Below, piece by piece: positions 25,321-38,247 of a DNA stretch of 64,000 nt (position 1 is the stretch's first letter; each line of letters begins with the position of its first letter). The stretch is from Trichomonas vaginalis G3. Taxonomy: Eukaryota; Parabasalia; Trichomonadida; Trichomonadidae. Where the stretch lies: assembly GCF_026262505.1 (NCBI RefSeq), contig NC_067205.1, positions 14,384,001 to 14,448,000 of the forward strand. The letters run 5' to 3'. The position numbers and the translations under genes are program-made. The notes beneath the pieces are model-generated. The model saw only the letters and a program-made list of their open reading frames with translations, was not told the origin of the DNA and did not search any database.

Positions 25321-26475
25321 TTACTGAACTGGTTGGATGTCGCCTTCACAGGTTATGTAGAACGGCTGACCCGAGAAGTGGAACAGTGCTCTGAGAATTT
25401 GTATAATTCGTGGAATTGGACTCTCTCTGTTTGGAAGTAGTATCCAAGGACGCTTGGCAAAGAACTTGAGAAGAGCTTCTTTCTTTGCTTGCTTTATGCC
25501 ATCGTAGGCTGTCCCGTCTGGTATTTGAATTGGAATTCCAGTAGCAATTCAACCCAGGTCCTGCGGTCTCTTTCCAGATGGAGAGTATAATGTCTGACAA
25601 AGAATATGTTGTTGTATTTCGTTTGAGTTATCTACGTTTAAATTCACCTATTTCTAAGCCACTTTTGGTGTTCATTTCTATTCTTTCCACCTTGTTTCCA
25701 AGATATCAATGTTTGACATCTTGTCTTTAAAGTCTGACATAGTCGTTTCTTATATCGTTCTACTCTTGACGGAGTAGCTTATATAATTCCTAATTGCTGC
25801 TTTACATTCTAGACACATTGCGGCGATTTCAATTATTACTGCGTTATATTCTGAAACGCTGTACCTTCTAAAACAACTATCAAGTCGTTCAATTGCTCTC
25901 TTCATCTCAAAAGTGTCTGCTGGTTATCTGTTTGTTCCATACCTTACTGCTCTTCTATCTTTATCTCTTATCTGCCATACCACTTCAGCAAACTAAACGA
26001 AACAAAGTTGCGAGGTCTTAAATTTTCTTCAGATTGTATATATGTCAGCAACATTCTTATATACCATGTCGCAATCTTTGTCCATAACCTTATGGTTGCA
26101 ATGAAATCCTAGAACTCATAGTTACCTTTCGTATGAACTTCTTTATTTCTTACTCGAGTCAGTTGCTTTGCTTCTATTTCATCGAAGTTCAGGAATAGTG
26201 AGTTTTTGATTGTTGGATTTCAGGTAGGTTTCTAGGCAAATGGTCGATAGGTCCTGCATTTCATAACAGATATTCTTCATTGTGTTTCAGCTTTCGCAAC
26301 TACAGGTCTAAATTGATTTGTTTAAAAGTTTTGCTTTAGCTTCTGGATTTTTGTTTCGAAAGTATATGAAGAAGGAATGAAGGCTTTTCATCTCGACTAA
26401 CATAGATGTTGGATTCATGACTATCGAGTTAGGTGCGTTGTGTTTTGAAACTTTGTTGTGGCCGATTGTTGACAT
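25321..26475 (-). pseudogene. Unrecognised Maverick B coding region, broken
   Basis: A minus-strand coding region with a start at 26475 (MSTIGHNKVSKHNAPN...) and a recognisable C-terminal end near 25321 (IIQILRALFHFSGQPFYIT, followed by CEGDIQPVQ). It is broken, with several breaks, and lies where the sequence quality appears to drop toward the gap. The family is not recognised. Part of the C-terminal end is present again at 28182-28405 in reverse. Confidence 0.4.
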
Positions 26476-26560
26476 TTTTATTTTTTATACAAAATAAAAA
26501 AATATTAAAAAAATTAAACTAACTTTATTTTTTATTTCGGGAAATTCATGAAAATTCAAG

Positions 26561-26618
26561 AGGTGAAAAAAGAGGTGAAAAAGGAGGTGAGATCGCACAC
26601 TATCACGCTAAACATTAT
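26561..26618. repeat. AGGTGA block, copy in Maverick B
   Basis: A diverged copy of the block at 5978-6026 of element A, preceded by TTCATGAAAATTCA. Another copy is at 27336-27386. Confidence 0.5.
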
Positions 26619-26640
26619 TTTTGTCTGATTTACGCTCATT

Positions 26641-27060
26641 ACGATGAAGAAGTCTTGACAAAACATTACGTTCATGTTGACAAAGCATGTACGAAGAAGT
26701 CATGAAAAACATTTACGAAGAAGTCTTGACAAAACATTCATGAAGAAGTCTTGACAAAACATTTACGAAGAAGTCATGACAAAACATGTACGAAGAAGTC
26801 TTGACAAAGCATGTACGAAGAAGTCTTGACAAAACATTCTGAAGAAGTCTTGACAAAACATTTACGAAGAAGTCTTGACAGAAACATTTACGTTCATGTT
26901 TGACAAAGCATGTACGATAATGTTTCGACAAAACATTTACGGAAGAAGTCATGACAAAACATTTACGAAGAAGTCATGACAAAACATGTACGAAGAAGTC
27001 TTGACAAAACATTTACGAAGAAGTCATGACAAAGCATGTACGAAAGAAGTCATGAAAATT
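26641..27060. repeat. 25-bp tandem repeat
   Basis: About sixteen copies of a unit of roughly 25 bp, TTGACAAAACATTTACGAAG plus AAGTC, with variants (ATGACAAAACATGTAC). Unit length varies by a base or two. The repeat gives chance open frames but no credible protein. Confidence 0.75.
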
Positions 27061-27071
27061 CAAGAGGGTGA

Positions 27072-27290
27072 AAAAAAAATGACATTTTTTCATTAGATAA
27101 CTGTTATTTTTTGACGAAGTGAAGAGTAACATTCGTTCAAAAAAACCCTGAAATCATATCTAACATACAAAAAAATACAAAAAAAATGACACTTTTTCAT
27201 TAGATACTGTTATTTTTGACGAAGTGAAGAGTAACACTTCGTCAAAAAATCCCTGAAATCATATCTAACATACAAAATAAAAAAATAAAA
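27072..27290. repeat. Tandem duplication of about 110 bp, each copy with a long hairpin
   Basis: Two copies (about 27072-27180 and 27181-27290). The second contains a perfect 14-bp stem, TTTTTGACGAAGTG (27213-27226) and its complement (27235-27248), around an 8-base loop; the first has a slightly imperfect version. Shared tail CCCTGAAATCATATCTAAC. Confidence 0.7.
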
Positions 27291-27335
27291 CTAACTTTAT
27301 TTTTTCTATCTTAAGGAAATTCATGAAAATTCAAG

Positions 27336-27386
27336 AGGTGAAAAAAAGAGGTGAAAAAACAGGTGAGATCGCACCACTTCACCTAA
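27336..27386. repeat. AGGTGA block, second copy in Maverick B
   Basis: Closely matches the element A block at 5978-6026: AGGTGAAAAAA steps, then GGTGAGATCGCACC and ACTTCACCTAAA. The palindrome differs from that of A by a single base at its centre. Confidence 0.55.
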
Positions 27387-27630
27387 ACATTATTTTTGGG
27401 TCCGGGAACAACTTTCTCTCAATTGGAGCTGTAGCATACTCTTTGCGTAAACGGTTCAGACCTTCTTCGAACTCTGGTCTCTCTTCGATTTGGATTGAGA
27501 TTGGAATTGCTGGGGTGGAGTTGCTGGAACATCCAAGGGTTGGGGAAGTAAGGCATAGGCTGATGAGACTGTTGTGGTGCTTTAGTTTCCTCTGGTTGGG
27601 AATGGACTGGGTGGTGGTACGTCGGACATT
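27387..27630. other. Non-repetitive stretch between repeat blocks
   Basis: About 240 bases of somewhat higher GC. On the minus strand it can encode a proline/glutamine-rich segment (QSHQPMPYFPNPWMFQQ), probably a fragment of an element gene; not assignable. Confidence 0.3.
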
Positions 27631-28012
27631 GTCTTGAAACAGTACAAATATTGTTCTGAAGCAGTGCAAGTCTTGTTCTGAAAAAGTACCAAGTATTGTT
27701 CTGAAGCAGTGCAAGTCTTGTTCTGAAAAAGTACAAGTATTGTTCTGAAGCAGTGCAAGTATTGTTCTGAAAAAGTACAAGTATTGTTCTGAAAAAGTAC
27801 AAGTATGTTTCTGAAACAGAAAATTTTTCTCACAAATTGAGAGCTTTTACGGGAAATTTGTTCTGAAAAAGTACAAGTAATTGTTCTGAAAAAGTACAAG
27901 TTATTGTTCTGAAGCAGTGCAAGTCTGTTCTGAAAAAGTACAAGTATTGTTCTGAAGCAGTGCAAGTATTGTTCTGAAAAAGTACAAGTATTGTTCTGAA
28001 GCAGTGCAATGG
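27631..28012. repeat. 22-bp tandem repeat with two alternating variants
   Basis: About seventeen units of 22 bp built on TTGTTCTGAA, alternating between GAAGCAGTGCAAG and GAAAAAGTACAAG forms. Long minus-strand open frames across it (CTFSEQYLHCFRT...) are products of the repeat and not taken as genes. Confidence 0.75.
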
Positions 28013-28151
28013 ACAACATCGAGCCATTAGATGAGGCAGTTTACCTAATTTAAATTAACGAGCTTGTTAAGCAGTACTTGCGCAAGGTCATGAAGCCAAG
28101 GTCAAGTTCACCACTATTTCTGGAAGGGCTGCCTTGACTCTCGAGATTTCG

Positions 28152-28176
28152 NNNNNNNNNNNNNNNNNNNNNNNNN
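28152..28176. other. Assembly gap, 25 N
   Basis: Exactly 25 N. The last bases before the gap (GATTTCG) and the first after it (ATTTCG) are alike. Fixed-length N runs mark a join of unknown size. Confidence 0.99.
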
Positions 28177-28181
28177 ATTTC

Positions 28182-31100
28182 GACTGGAATTCCAATTAAA
28201 TACCAGAACGACAGCCTACGATGGCATAAAGCAAGCAAAGAAAGAAGCTCTTCTCAAGTTCTTTGCCAAAGCGTCCTTGGATACTACTTCCAAACAGAGA
28301 GAGTCCAAATTCCACGAATTATACAAATTCTCAGAGCACTGTTCCAGCTTCTCGGTCAGCCGTTCTACATAACCTGTGAAGGCGACATCCAACCAGTTCA
28401 GTAAACTTAACGTTTAACTTCACTTTTTTATGTTTTTTGTGAAAGGTGTCAAATAAATTGTTTTCATGAGTTTTCTACGATGTTAGAAAAAATGTTAGTT
28501 TTCTTAATATCTTCACATTCAATACTTTTTCAGCGCTTTTCCGTAGTTATATATGAAAGAAATTCGAGATAAAGTCATGTACAATGGAATAATATGTTGC
28601 ACCCATTTGTTGTGAACCAAACTTGAAAGTCAGAGAAACTGTTACTAGGTGGTTCGTAGAATTTAGCAGCAAAGTCATAAAAGTCTTACCAATACATAGA
28701 AACTATTGTTGCTTGAACTGAAACTTGCATGACACATAACATTTTGAGGGTCAAACACGTTTCTATAAACTGTCAAATCTGCTGGTGGAAGTAATAAATT
28801 TAAATGGACAGCTGGTGGTAATGGTTCGTTCTGGTTTAGTAACCGAAGAATTGTGCGCCAAGAACGTTTGTCTACTTTGCAAAATAAAAAACCTTGTATC
28901 TCTTGGAGGGTTATTTCAATCTTTTGAATGAAACGGGGAGTTCACTTTCATATTCTAGTTTCAGATAGTATGTTCCATTTAGTAAAGAGGTCGTATTTTT
29001 CTTGAAATTCCCAATAATATTTGTTCATTTGAGTTTGAAAGTCATTAGAGTTTTCTCAAGACTTTCGTCTGAACGAACTGTAAAGATTCTCATTCGTCAA
29101 ATTTGTCTATTAGCCATCTAACCTTTATACTGCCCATGAAAATATACTGCGAACATAAATGCGTTAGTTCTATTTGAAAACAAAACTCTTCTAAATCCTA
29201 TTGCCTTTGAATCTGAAGGACTTTGAAGCCAACGAATTGATAGTCAAACCTGTATACTCGGGATGAAATTTCTTCATCTTGAAATAAGTCCTACCAGCAT
29301 TTGGTAAAGATATAGTCTAAACGGTTTTGTATTACTGCTACTTTTGTTCTTTGCTTTTTCAACCTGAAGCATTTAATATATGTAAAAATATATGGTTTTA
29401 AAATGGTATGCCATTTCATATTTCTCATCTAACAAACAAGTTTCCCAACGGTCTTCTCCAACAAACTCAGCGTACATTTCAAATAAATTAAAAAAATGTC
29501 ACTTTTTTAAAAAATAAATTTTTATTTCATTGCAATGTTTTTATTTCTGTGCCGTCTTCAAGTATACCCCAATACTTCTTTTCGATATTACAGAACTTCG
29601 GAAATACCTTATCTAGCTTAAACAGCCCATCTTTTCATGACATGCCCATTTCAATGAGTTTGTTGTACCCTTCTTCGTTCGTCATGAGTGCGTCAATGTT
29701 CTCATAGTAAACCAACAACTTTTCGATTTGACTTCGGAGAAGAATTTGTTGTAGTTGTCAAGGACTGCCTTTGCGAACTGAGGGTAAGACCAATGTTCGA
29801 CAATAGGTTTTAATGTGGTTACTAAGCACTTTGACCTTGAGTGAATTCGTACTTCAAAACAAAAGGAGAAAACCTTTCAACAAAGTGTGTCGACCTTCTC
29901 ATAATGTTTTACTCTTCATCTCTTGAGGTTCTTAATGGAATATCCCCATGTCGAATTCATAAAGCAATTTGAGTGTCATTGCAAGTTTGGGGTTTGAAGC
30001 TTTCCTAAATATCATACAGTTGTTGTTGACTTTTCCAACTGTATAGTTCCTTCCGGGAACTCACCATCTTCGTTTGGAATTCCAGTCTGATATATTGGAC
30101 TAGACCTCATGTATGCAGCGTTAAGGTCGACATAGTATATCTTTTCATCTGAGTCGAACTTGTCGCAAACCATTGGTCAGTTTTGTGGAATTCAAGTGAG
30201 TCTCTGTATCTTCTGAGAAACTTCTCCTGTTATCTTCATAAACATCGTCGAAGCAACCTGTTCTAAAAAACCTTCTGACCTAACTCAGATGCTCTCCAAT
30301 ACAATTTGACGTCAATTGGATGTCTCAATGGAAGTTTGTTTATAGCATCTTGAAGTTCTTGCAACCTCATTGGAAGTTCTTCTGTTCAGGTGGTATCCGA
30401 ACAATCCCAATCCTTGTGGAATTGTGTACTCTTTTGTACTAGAACTTTGTCTGGAAAAACTTTGTCTTGCTAACAATGAAAAGTTTGTTTCGTCTTTTGG
30501 TACAAAAGTTTTCTGTCAGCTTGTCATCTGGAATTGGTTCAACAAACCTTTCTCGGAAAAGAACTGTTTACAGCTCTGACAATGTTTGCACTTGCTTTTC
30601 GCGAACAATGGTTTGTAAGACTTCGTTCAGCATGAAGTGGTTGTGGACAATTACAATTTCAACCATGGTAAATTGAACTCAACAACATAGTCGTCATGTG
30701 AAGAACCTTTAGCTGTAGGTATGTTGACTCGGATATTGACATTTGCAACGTGCAATTTTTGCCAATTGACCTCTGAGAATGTACCTTGTCTTCACAACAT
30801 GATCAAGATACTTCATCTTCTCATCTGTAACAAGACCAGAGTTCCTGGGACATGTAAGAATGCAAGGTTCATTGACAATTGTTTCAATTGATATTGTAAA
30901 TTCCAACCTTGTCAAAGTCAATGTCAGGACTTATTTATGGAACGGGAAGTATCCAGCATGTTGTCTGACTGCTTGAGGGTTAGGTTGGTACCATTCGAAC
31001 TTGACACTTGCAATTCCTTCAATTGCATTCAAAATGTCTGAGTCGGAGTCAACCATTTGTTCTCTCTTTGTAGTCTTGAAAGCGGTCAAGAAGTTTTGAG

Positions 31101-34100
31101 CTGTGTTCATTGCCATTTGATAGTAAATGTGACCATCCAAATCTGTTATGGTCAATCTTGAGATTGTTGTCCTTTCTAATTTCCGTCTTGTATGGCAGCA
31201 AGTTACACCCATTGAAGCCGCTTCTTTGTTCTTTCTTCGTCAAGTTTACTTGTAAAGGTTCGGACCAGATGTAATTTGACTTCTAACTTCACGATACTTC
31301 TTCATTATGCATATCTTGTTCTTTCCATGGGAGCATGACCATCCTCTGCACTACCTTTTTTCCTTCTCAAAGATGCAATTGTTCGTCATGTTTCCAGTAG
31401 AATCTGGCAAAGCCGTCGTGTCCTTCAAACTTGAGGTTCACTAACATCGAAAGGCATGTCCATAAGACGTTCTTCTTCTAACCTCTCTAGTCTGTTTGGA
31501 TAATTTGCACGTGCTGTTTCCAATCCATTTCGTAGCGAAAACCAGACAATTTGTCATAAGACTTTTATGGGTCTTCCCTTCCTATATTTAAACTTCTTCG
31601 AAACTCTCCAACCATGATCTTTGCAACTCTGCTTTTATTCTAGCAGCATTTTCTATCCATTCTATATGGGGGCAATTTTATAAAAAATAAAAAAATATTT
31701 TTCTTTACTTACATAACCGCCTGCTGCCATAAGTCTTTGACGCCAACCCATACCAGCTAATGAGGTTGACTTGGTTTAGTTTCCAAACTAAACTTTGGTT
31801 TTGGTTTATTCTTCAGTTTTTGGTTTTTTCTTCTATCGGTTTTTCCGTCACTTTTCGGTTCCTCTGACTTTACTTCACTTGCAGGAACAGTTGTGTTGTC
31901 AACATCTTCATAAATATCATATGCCTTTGTTTTTGTTTTCCTTTCAACTTTTGTGTTTTGTTGTAAAGTTTAGAATATTTCGACTCTAAGTCATGAGATG
32001 TTCTATAATGAACTGTTGGTCAGTGAAGAAACTTTTCCATCTGTTGTCTCGAAAGCTCCTTTCAGACTTCAATATTTTATTTGTGAGAGTCTGTTTTTTT
32101 TTGAGATACTTGCCGTTCCATTTTATGAAAAGTGACTTTGTAGTTAGGGTTTGTATTTCAGACTGGCACTTTCTATTATTGAATTTTTCTTCTTCATCTG
32201 TAAGTTCTTTGACAGGTTTTGACAATGGTTCTGAACTTTTTGTTTGTTTGGTGTTCAAATCTACCGTTTCAACATTCTTCGGTCATTTATCTCAGTAAAA
32301 ATTTAGTTTGGTTTGTTTCAACTGCGATGTTGGTTGTTTGTTTAAGTCGGTCTAAAAACTTCCTGAGGTATAGGAAGAACTTGACAAACACGTTGTGTAA
32401 CTGCTGGAAGCCGACAAATCCATCTTGAACCCATTTGTCTCAATGCTGTATTGTTCATTTTCATCTCAGTAAACTTACATCCCCACGTTTGTTGAGGCGG
32501 TTGAGGTTGGTTATTGTTACCCATTGTTGTGGCATGGTTATATCCTCTGTTAAAAGAATCTTTTCACCTTGGTCCATATAGTGTCCTGCTTGGTTAAGTA
32601 GTCATTTGCTTTGTTATAATAGTTTCCTCGCTTGTCTTCCTACATTGTCCATCCATCTTGGAACTTTTTCCTCTTGTTTCAGGATTTGGAATAAGATTTG
32701 TTGCATCTCGTGCTACATCCCAACCTTTCTGTACAGTTTGTATAATAGGTTGTGCTTTTCTCTTTAAGTATACCTTAATGTACTCAAAATCTTCCTTCCA
32801 ACTCCAAATACACCTCTGGCTATTGTTCCACTGCGGGCAAAAATCTGGATGGCACTCCTGCTAATGCGCCAAATAAACCCATTTCTTATGGGTTAAAAAT
32901 GACGAATCCAAACAAGGACCCCTATGTTTCTAAAGCGACAAAGAAAGCACTCATGGTAAAATCTTTAGTTAACACCAAATGCTTGGTTTATGGATATCTT
33001 GGAAAACATTCCGAGAGTTAGAACAGATGGACACCATACTGGCTAATATTTGTCGGTCAAAACACAAGATACTGTGAAGCCATACCATTATGGTCCAAAA
33101 ATATTTTAGATGTGAAAAACTGCTTTGAACAATATTCGTTGACAAATTACCATCCAACAAAACTGACATCTGACTGTGAAAGTTCTTTCAAATCAGATGA
33201 TATTAAAAACTATCTGCGTTCAAAAAATGTAAACCAATATTTCAATGTCGACCAAAACCATTCTGCTCTTGGTGTCATTGACGGATGTATAAAAATGTTA
33301 AGAGACATTAAACCAACCACAAGGTGGTGAAGCAAATGAAGTCAGTCATGACGACAAATATAGACACTTCTCCCAGGCAAAGATGAGACAAGTTTTAATA
33401 TTTACATAAAACCGTAAACAAAAAGTTTGGAAACCATCCCCCCGAAGAAATAAAAACAACCCTGACTTAGAGAAAGACTAATATATTTTAATAATTTAGT
33501 CAAAAGAGACAAACAAGAAAGAATGCCGGGCTTTCAAAACTTCAGAAAGGTGACAAAGTAAAAATAGAAATACCTAAACGCGACCCATATGAAAATACTA
33601 TTGACTATGACAACAATGGGAACCCGACAGGTACTCACCATTCGTGTTCGTAAAAATAGAAGAAAGTATACAAGAGAATATTTATGAAGTTTTGGGCAAA
33701 CATGGCAAAATGTACACACTGCAAGCAGAAGATAAAACTACTATTGTCAGACTGCGTTTCAAAACGTTGTCAAAGTTCAAGGTGGTATACTTTCAAAGAC
33801 AGTTCCTAACAAAATTAAGACAACTCCTGACGAATATGCTAAAGAAGTTGAAAATGACGGACTAAGCATTTCTATACCATGCGTAAACTGTCATGTAAGG
33901 TGCATGTATTCTTTACTTTGTCCGTTGTTTGCGTATATCCTGAAACGCGATGTGTATGGTTTCCATCTCCCTGGAGTGTTACCACCAGAAACAATTATGA
34001 GCAAACTGAACGTTGTCTTTAACATCATATCCTTTACCTTTTGTCATTTGCCGACCAATCCCAAAATTTATGCTTATGCAACCTGCTTGAGATGTACTTA

Positions 34101-37100
34101 AATCTATGTAGTGACTGTGTGCAGGTAAATTTTCACCTGAAATCGTTTTACTTCCACCTGTTTCCTTTGAAGAGTTTGCCAATACAAAAAACCTGTCGGA
34201 CTATTTGAGTCCAAGTTCCAAAACCAAGTATACTTCTGGTCTGGTAGAGTTCATTGACGTATAAATAGACGCTATAGGATATAATGTTGAAGCATTTCTG
34301 TCTTTAATGTTTGAAGCTCTGTTTTGTTCTGCTTTCTTGTCATATAAATCTTTGAGCAGTGATTTAAGTATTATGTTCATCCTTCCATGACATACAACAT
34401 CTTTAATCTAATGTTTCTCATCGTCGTTATGTCGTCATCCGATGTTAAACCTTGTGGAAAGTTAGAGGTTTACAATATAATGCATCCCACCAGTTTCTTC
34501 ACCGTTCCTTCAATACTTTCTATAGCAAACAGTTGTAAAACTTGTATGTGTATGAGTCTTATTTGCTTTCTTCTCTAACTCATCGTTAACATAGTTTTAT
34601 CTGCTTTAAGGTCTAAACATCCTGAAACCCATCCTGTATCGGCTTTTAGTTTTTAAAATCTTTCGATGTCATTCATGGTACCAGTCAACCCTTTCTTTCA
34701 TTTCGTTATTCTTTTTCATCCACATATTCCTTATCTGCTTTCTTCTCTAACTTACTAGCCACATATTCCTTATCCGCTTTCTTTTCAGGCTAACGTTTAA
34801 GGTCTGTTATTTCAGAGTATTGAATGTGTATGAGTCTTTTTAGAATATTCGTTTTCAGCTCCTTGTCACTTCACTTGACATTTTATTGTCAACATATTTT
34901 TTTGTCTGCTAGTTTCAGGATGAGTATGTTCTTTTGTTGCTAAGCATTGTTAGCTCTTTCTTCTTCTTTTGCTTTGCATCGTCTACATATTCTTTGTCAG
35001 CTTTGTTGTCAACATCTGCTTTCAAAAGAAGTTCATTTATAGGTTTCTCGTTTAAAGTTCCCTTTTGTTGGATTTATACAGACAGTATTGTTCTTCTTGT
35101 CTTGAAACAGAAACTATCTGTCAATTGGGTTTAACTGCCAGTTTTAAAGTTTCCTTTTTCAATGACTCAGATGATCTTTAGATAGTTTGAAAAGTTTTGT
35201 GTTCTTATTTAGAGCTTGCATAATGAGTTTGTCGTTGTGTTGTATTTCTTCATTAGAAGCAATATCTTTCGACATTTTTTATTCTAGATAAAATATGTTT
35301 TCAATAGAAAAAGAAATTCAAGAGTTGCTACAACTAAACCATTAGATGAACTTTTTACTAATGTCGGTCAAAAGTTTGAGACAGAGACCGTAAAGCATGA
35401 AGGCTACGTTTTTGACTACCCATTAAGATGGTTAAGAGACCCATCCGTCACAGAAAGCTATTGGCTTTCGTAGAAATGAAGTTTCATTTCAGAAGCCATA
35501 CATGGTTTCCATTTACGGTCGGTTTTGAAGTTCGATACTATAACAAAGAAAAACGTATGTAATGAGAAATTTGAACGGAGAAACTTTTACAAGTTAGTTT
35601 GCTTGTAAACTTAGAAACAACTCTTCAAGCTTTTCAAGAAAAAAAAACGATATCTATATCGAATATGCAAACAGTATAACATTGCGAAGGGAGAGTACCA
35701 TCTCGATATTATTTATTGACAGGAAAAATGCAACTGTTAAAAATCAATAGAGAATAGAAGACCTTGGAGAAAACGTTTATATTTCTACAAAATATAACAA
35801 CTTGGCATGGTATAGATTTATGAGGATGTTAAATCAGCCTGCAGCATATCCAGTACACCCAGACTTTTATGAAGTCGAAAACCCTAATGGAACATATGAA
35901 AATGTTTTCGACCAAGATGCTATTATTGTTTCATGCTTCATTTTCTGGCGCCCAAAACTCTTTCTTATGCTTGGCAAATGACTTTTACGAAAAACCTACA
36001 AAGTTATACGAACCACAAGTGGAAGTATTTCAGACTTTCAAGTATGGTTTACTACAGATGGAAGAAAAAGAATAATTCCATTATACCATGCGTTTTACTT
36101 AGAACTTAGTTTCATATACAACTACTATCGAACGGTAAAAATATAATTTTTTAATACGGTTGAGGTGTTGGATTTGGTTGCCAACTAGACTGTGGGTGCA
36201 GGTTCAGGCTGTTGTATAACAGGAGCTTGTTCTTCTGGTTCAGGGTCTTTAGGTATAATACCAACAAACTGACCTACTCTTTTACCAATATTTTTGACTC
36301 CGTTTCCAAATTCCTCTTCCTACGGTTTTTATTCCATTCCATATAACCTCTTCCAACATTTCGAAAGAAGTTTCCTATCTTACTGAAGAAACCCATTTTA
36401 CTATATGTAAAAATCTAATGTCCACCTAGTCTTCTTACGTTTCCTGTTGAGTTCCATAGCATTCTTTAACTGGAGCTCATACATTCTGTTCTCCTCTGTT
36501 AGAAAACATATTCTGGGTCAACTCCTGTGTTCGCGTCATCTGCATAAAGTTGTTTATATCCCACCTCAGGGTTTGTATAAAACTCTTTCCATGCTCATAT
36601 TTGCATCCATGGTGGCAAACCTAACGCAGCGTCATTTGACATGGCAGTTTGGCATTTGTACATCTGTTGGCACTTGACCATAGTTTGCCATTGCAGTTTG
36701 TTTCTAACTTCATTTGGAATATTCTCTGGGTTTGGTTGTCGCAGGTTGCTGTGCATTCGCTAAGTTCTGTGCGTCCATTTAATATTAGATATAAAAATAT
36801 TCTCTTACGAGTACATTATCTGAACATTTGCAGGCATTGGTTCATCTTCATATTCTCTTATATCTTTCTGCCACGTCAAAGAAATAAATGACACAATGGA
36901 AAAAACCTAAAACAAGTAGTCCTATTCAAACCACATTTACTTACAATAAAATTTCGTTATTGTGACACTTTCTCCGGTTTATAGACCTCTCTCATATTCT
37001 ATCTTGTCATATCTAAACTCATAGTCATGTAATGTCCTCTAACCATCTCATAACGGTTTCCAAACCACTTTTTATCGGATGTAAAGTAAAAGCATGGATG

Positions 37101-37981
37101 GTTATGTAAAACGTCTAAAGTTTCTAAAGAGTCTCTCAAAGTCCAGTCTACTGGTATTGAAAATCCCATGTGTTTAAAGAACGGCGGTCCACTATAAAGA
37201 AACATTTTCCTTGTCTTATATTTTTCATACAACTCTGTCAATAACATCTCACAAACTCTATACCCTCAATATATTTTTCTATGTCCTCTTTGAAAACATT
37301 TGTATAGTTAAGATATAAAACTTTTGACATAAGTGTTTATCAATGTCATACTCTTATAGAACCACTATATAATAGTCTAGCAGATATACTATCCCAGTCT
37401 ATATATTCTGCTTTTTTCAAAACCTCTCTCACAATATTTTTCTTATCTAATGGTATACGTTCCATCTTACCTATAGGTATCTTTTTTTTAACTTTTCAAA
37501 TATTGTTTGTGTCTGGTATACTGTTGAGACGGTCCATATAGTTGTCGAAGTCATTGCATATAATCTTTGAGTCTGGAATATTGTATGGCACAAATGGGAT
37601 ATATAGAAACTTCCCGACACAAATCTACAAATGTTAGACCATTCGGTAGTTTCTTAAGTTCTCTCAATATAATATGCTTTACATTACCCTTATTTCCAAA
37701 GAACGGTAACGGTGGTTTTGTAAAATTCATTTATATATAATAATTAAAAAATGTTTTTCCTGAAAAGTGACAAGAAAGTGACTAAAGCATGAAAACATAA
37801 TAATTTGTGAAAAGCGACACATTATAATTAATGTTTTCGACCCAGAAGAAGGCTTCTCAAAGTATACTTCCTTGGAACGCCTGTAACTTTTCCTGTAGCG
37901 ACGATAGACCCTTACTTGTCCGGACAAAGTTATACTAAACATCTTCAGGGCTAGAGGGCACGAAGTGCCTGGAGCCCACTA

Positions 37982-37983
<2 letters not shown>
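28182..37983. mobile_element. Mirror copy of Maverick B first part
   Basis: Reverse-complement counterpart of 15748-25545, holding degraded-looking copies of the capsid-like genes (about 28500-29370 and 35295-36145), polymerase (29520-31665), small genes (31690-32880), integrase (32898-33866), fibre (33860-35275), methylase (36910-37730) and the terminal repeat (about 37845-37983), followed by a run of 30 T. It looks broken throughout, with well over fifty breaks. Not an independent insertion if the arm is an assembly product. Confidence 0.8.
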
Positions 37984-38017
<34 letters not shown>

Positions 38018-38247
38018 GCGCGATGAATGATAAATCTTCACAATTGAGAAAATAATTCGGAATTGTTATTACAAAGCCTTCATAATTCGCTGATTAGACT
38101 GCAGCTATAGTCCTTTTACTTACAACACATTCAATTATTGAAACCAAAACAAACACATCATTTTAATTGAAATCTATTGGAATTTTGATCGATCAAATTC
38201 AATATTTTTTGGGGTAAAAGAATCGTCACTTTATTCACTCATTTTAG

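Larger units (their letters stand above)
15716..28151. mobile_element. Maverick/Polinton element B, first part (left end to gap)
   Basis: Begins with a terminal inverted repeat and holds methylase, capsid-like proteins, fibre, DDE integrase, glycine-rich small proteins and family B DNA polymerase, then a repeat-rich stretch up to the 25-N gap. The other end is at 49179-55236. Together the two parts make about 18.5 kb, a typical size for trichomonad Mavericks. Gene content is rich and many genes are open, so the insertion is probably young; the first part has roughly half a dozen breaks, most of them in the last 3 kb near the gap. Confidence 0.85.

Noticed and set aside
26713-26952. Open frame rich in Val, Leu, Ser and Lys across the 25-bp repeat
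   Set aside because: Product of the tandem repeat; no independent support.
27379-28027. Open frames of 65-145 codons rich in Cys, Phe, Leu and Gln across the 22-bp repeat
   Set aside because: All frames of this repeat are free of stops on one strand, so length is not evidence; the products are simple repeats with no start context.
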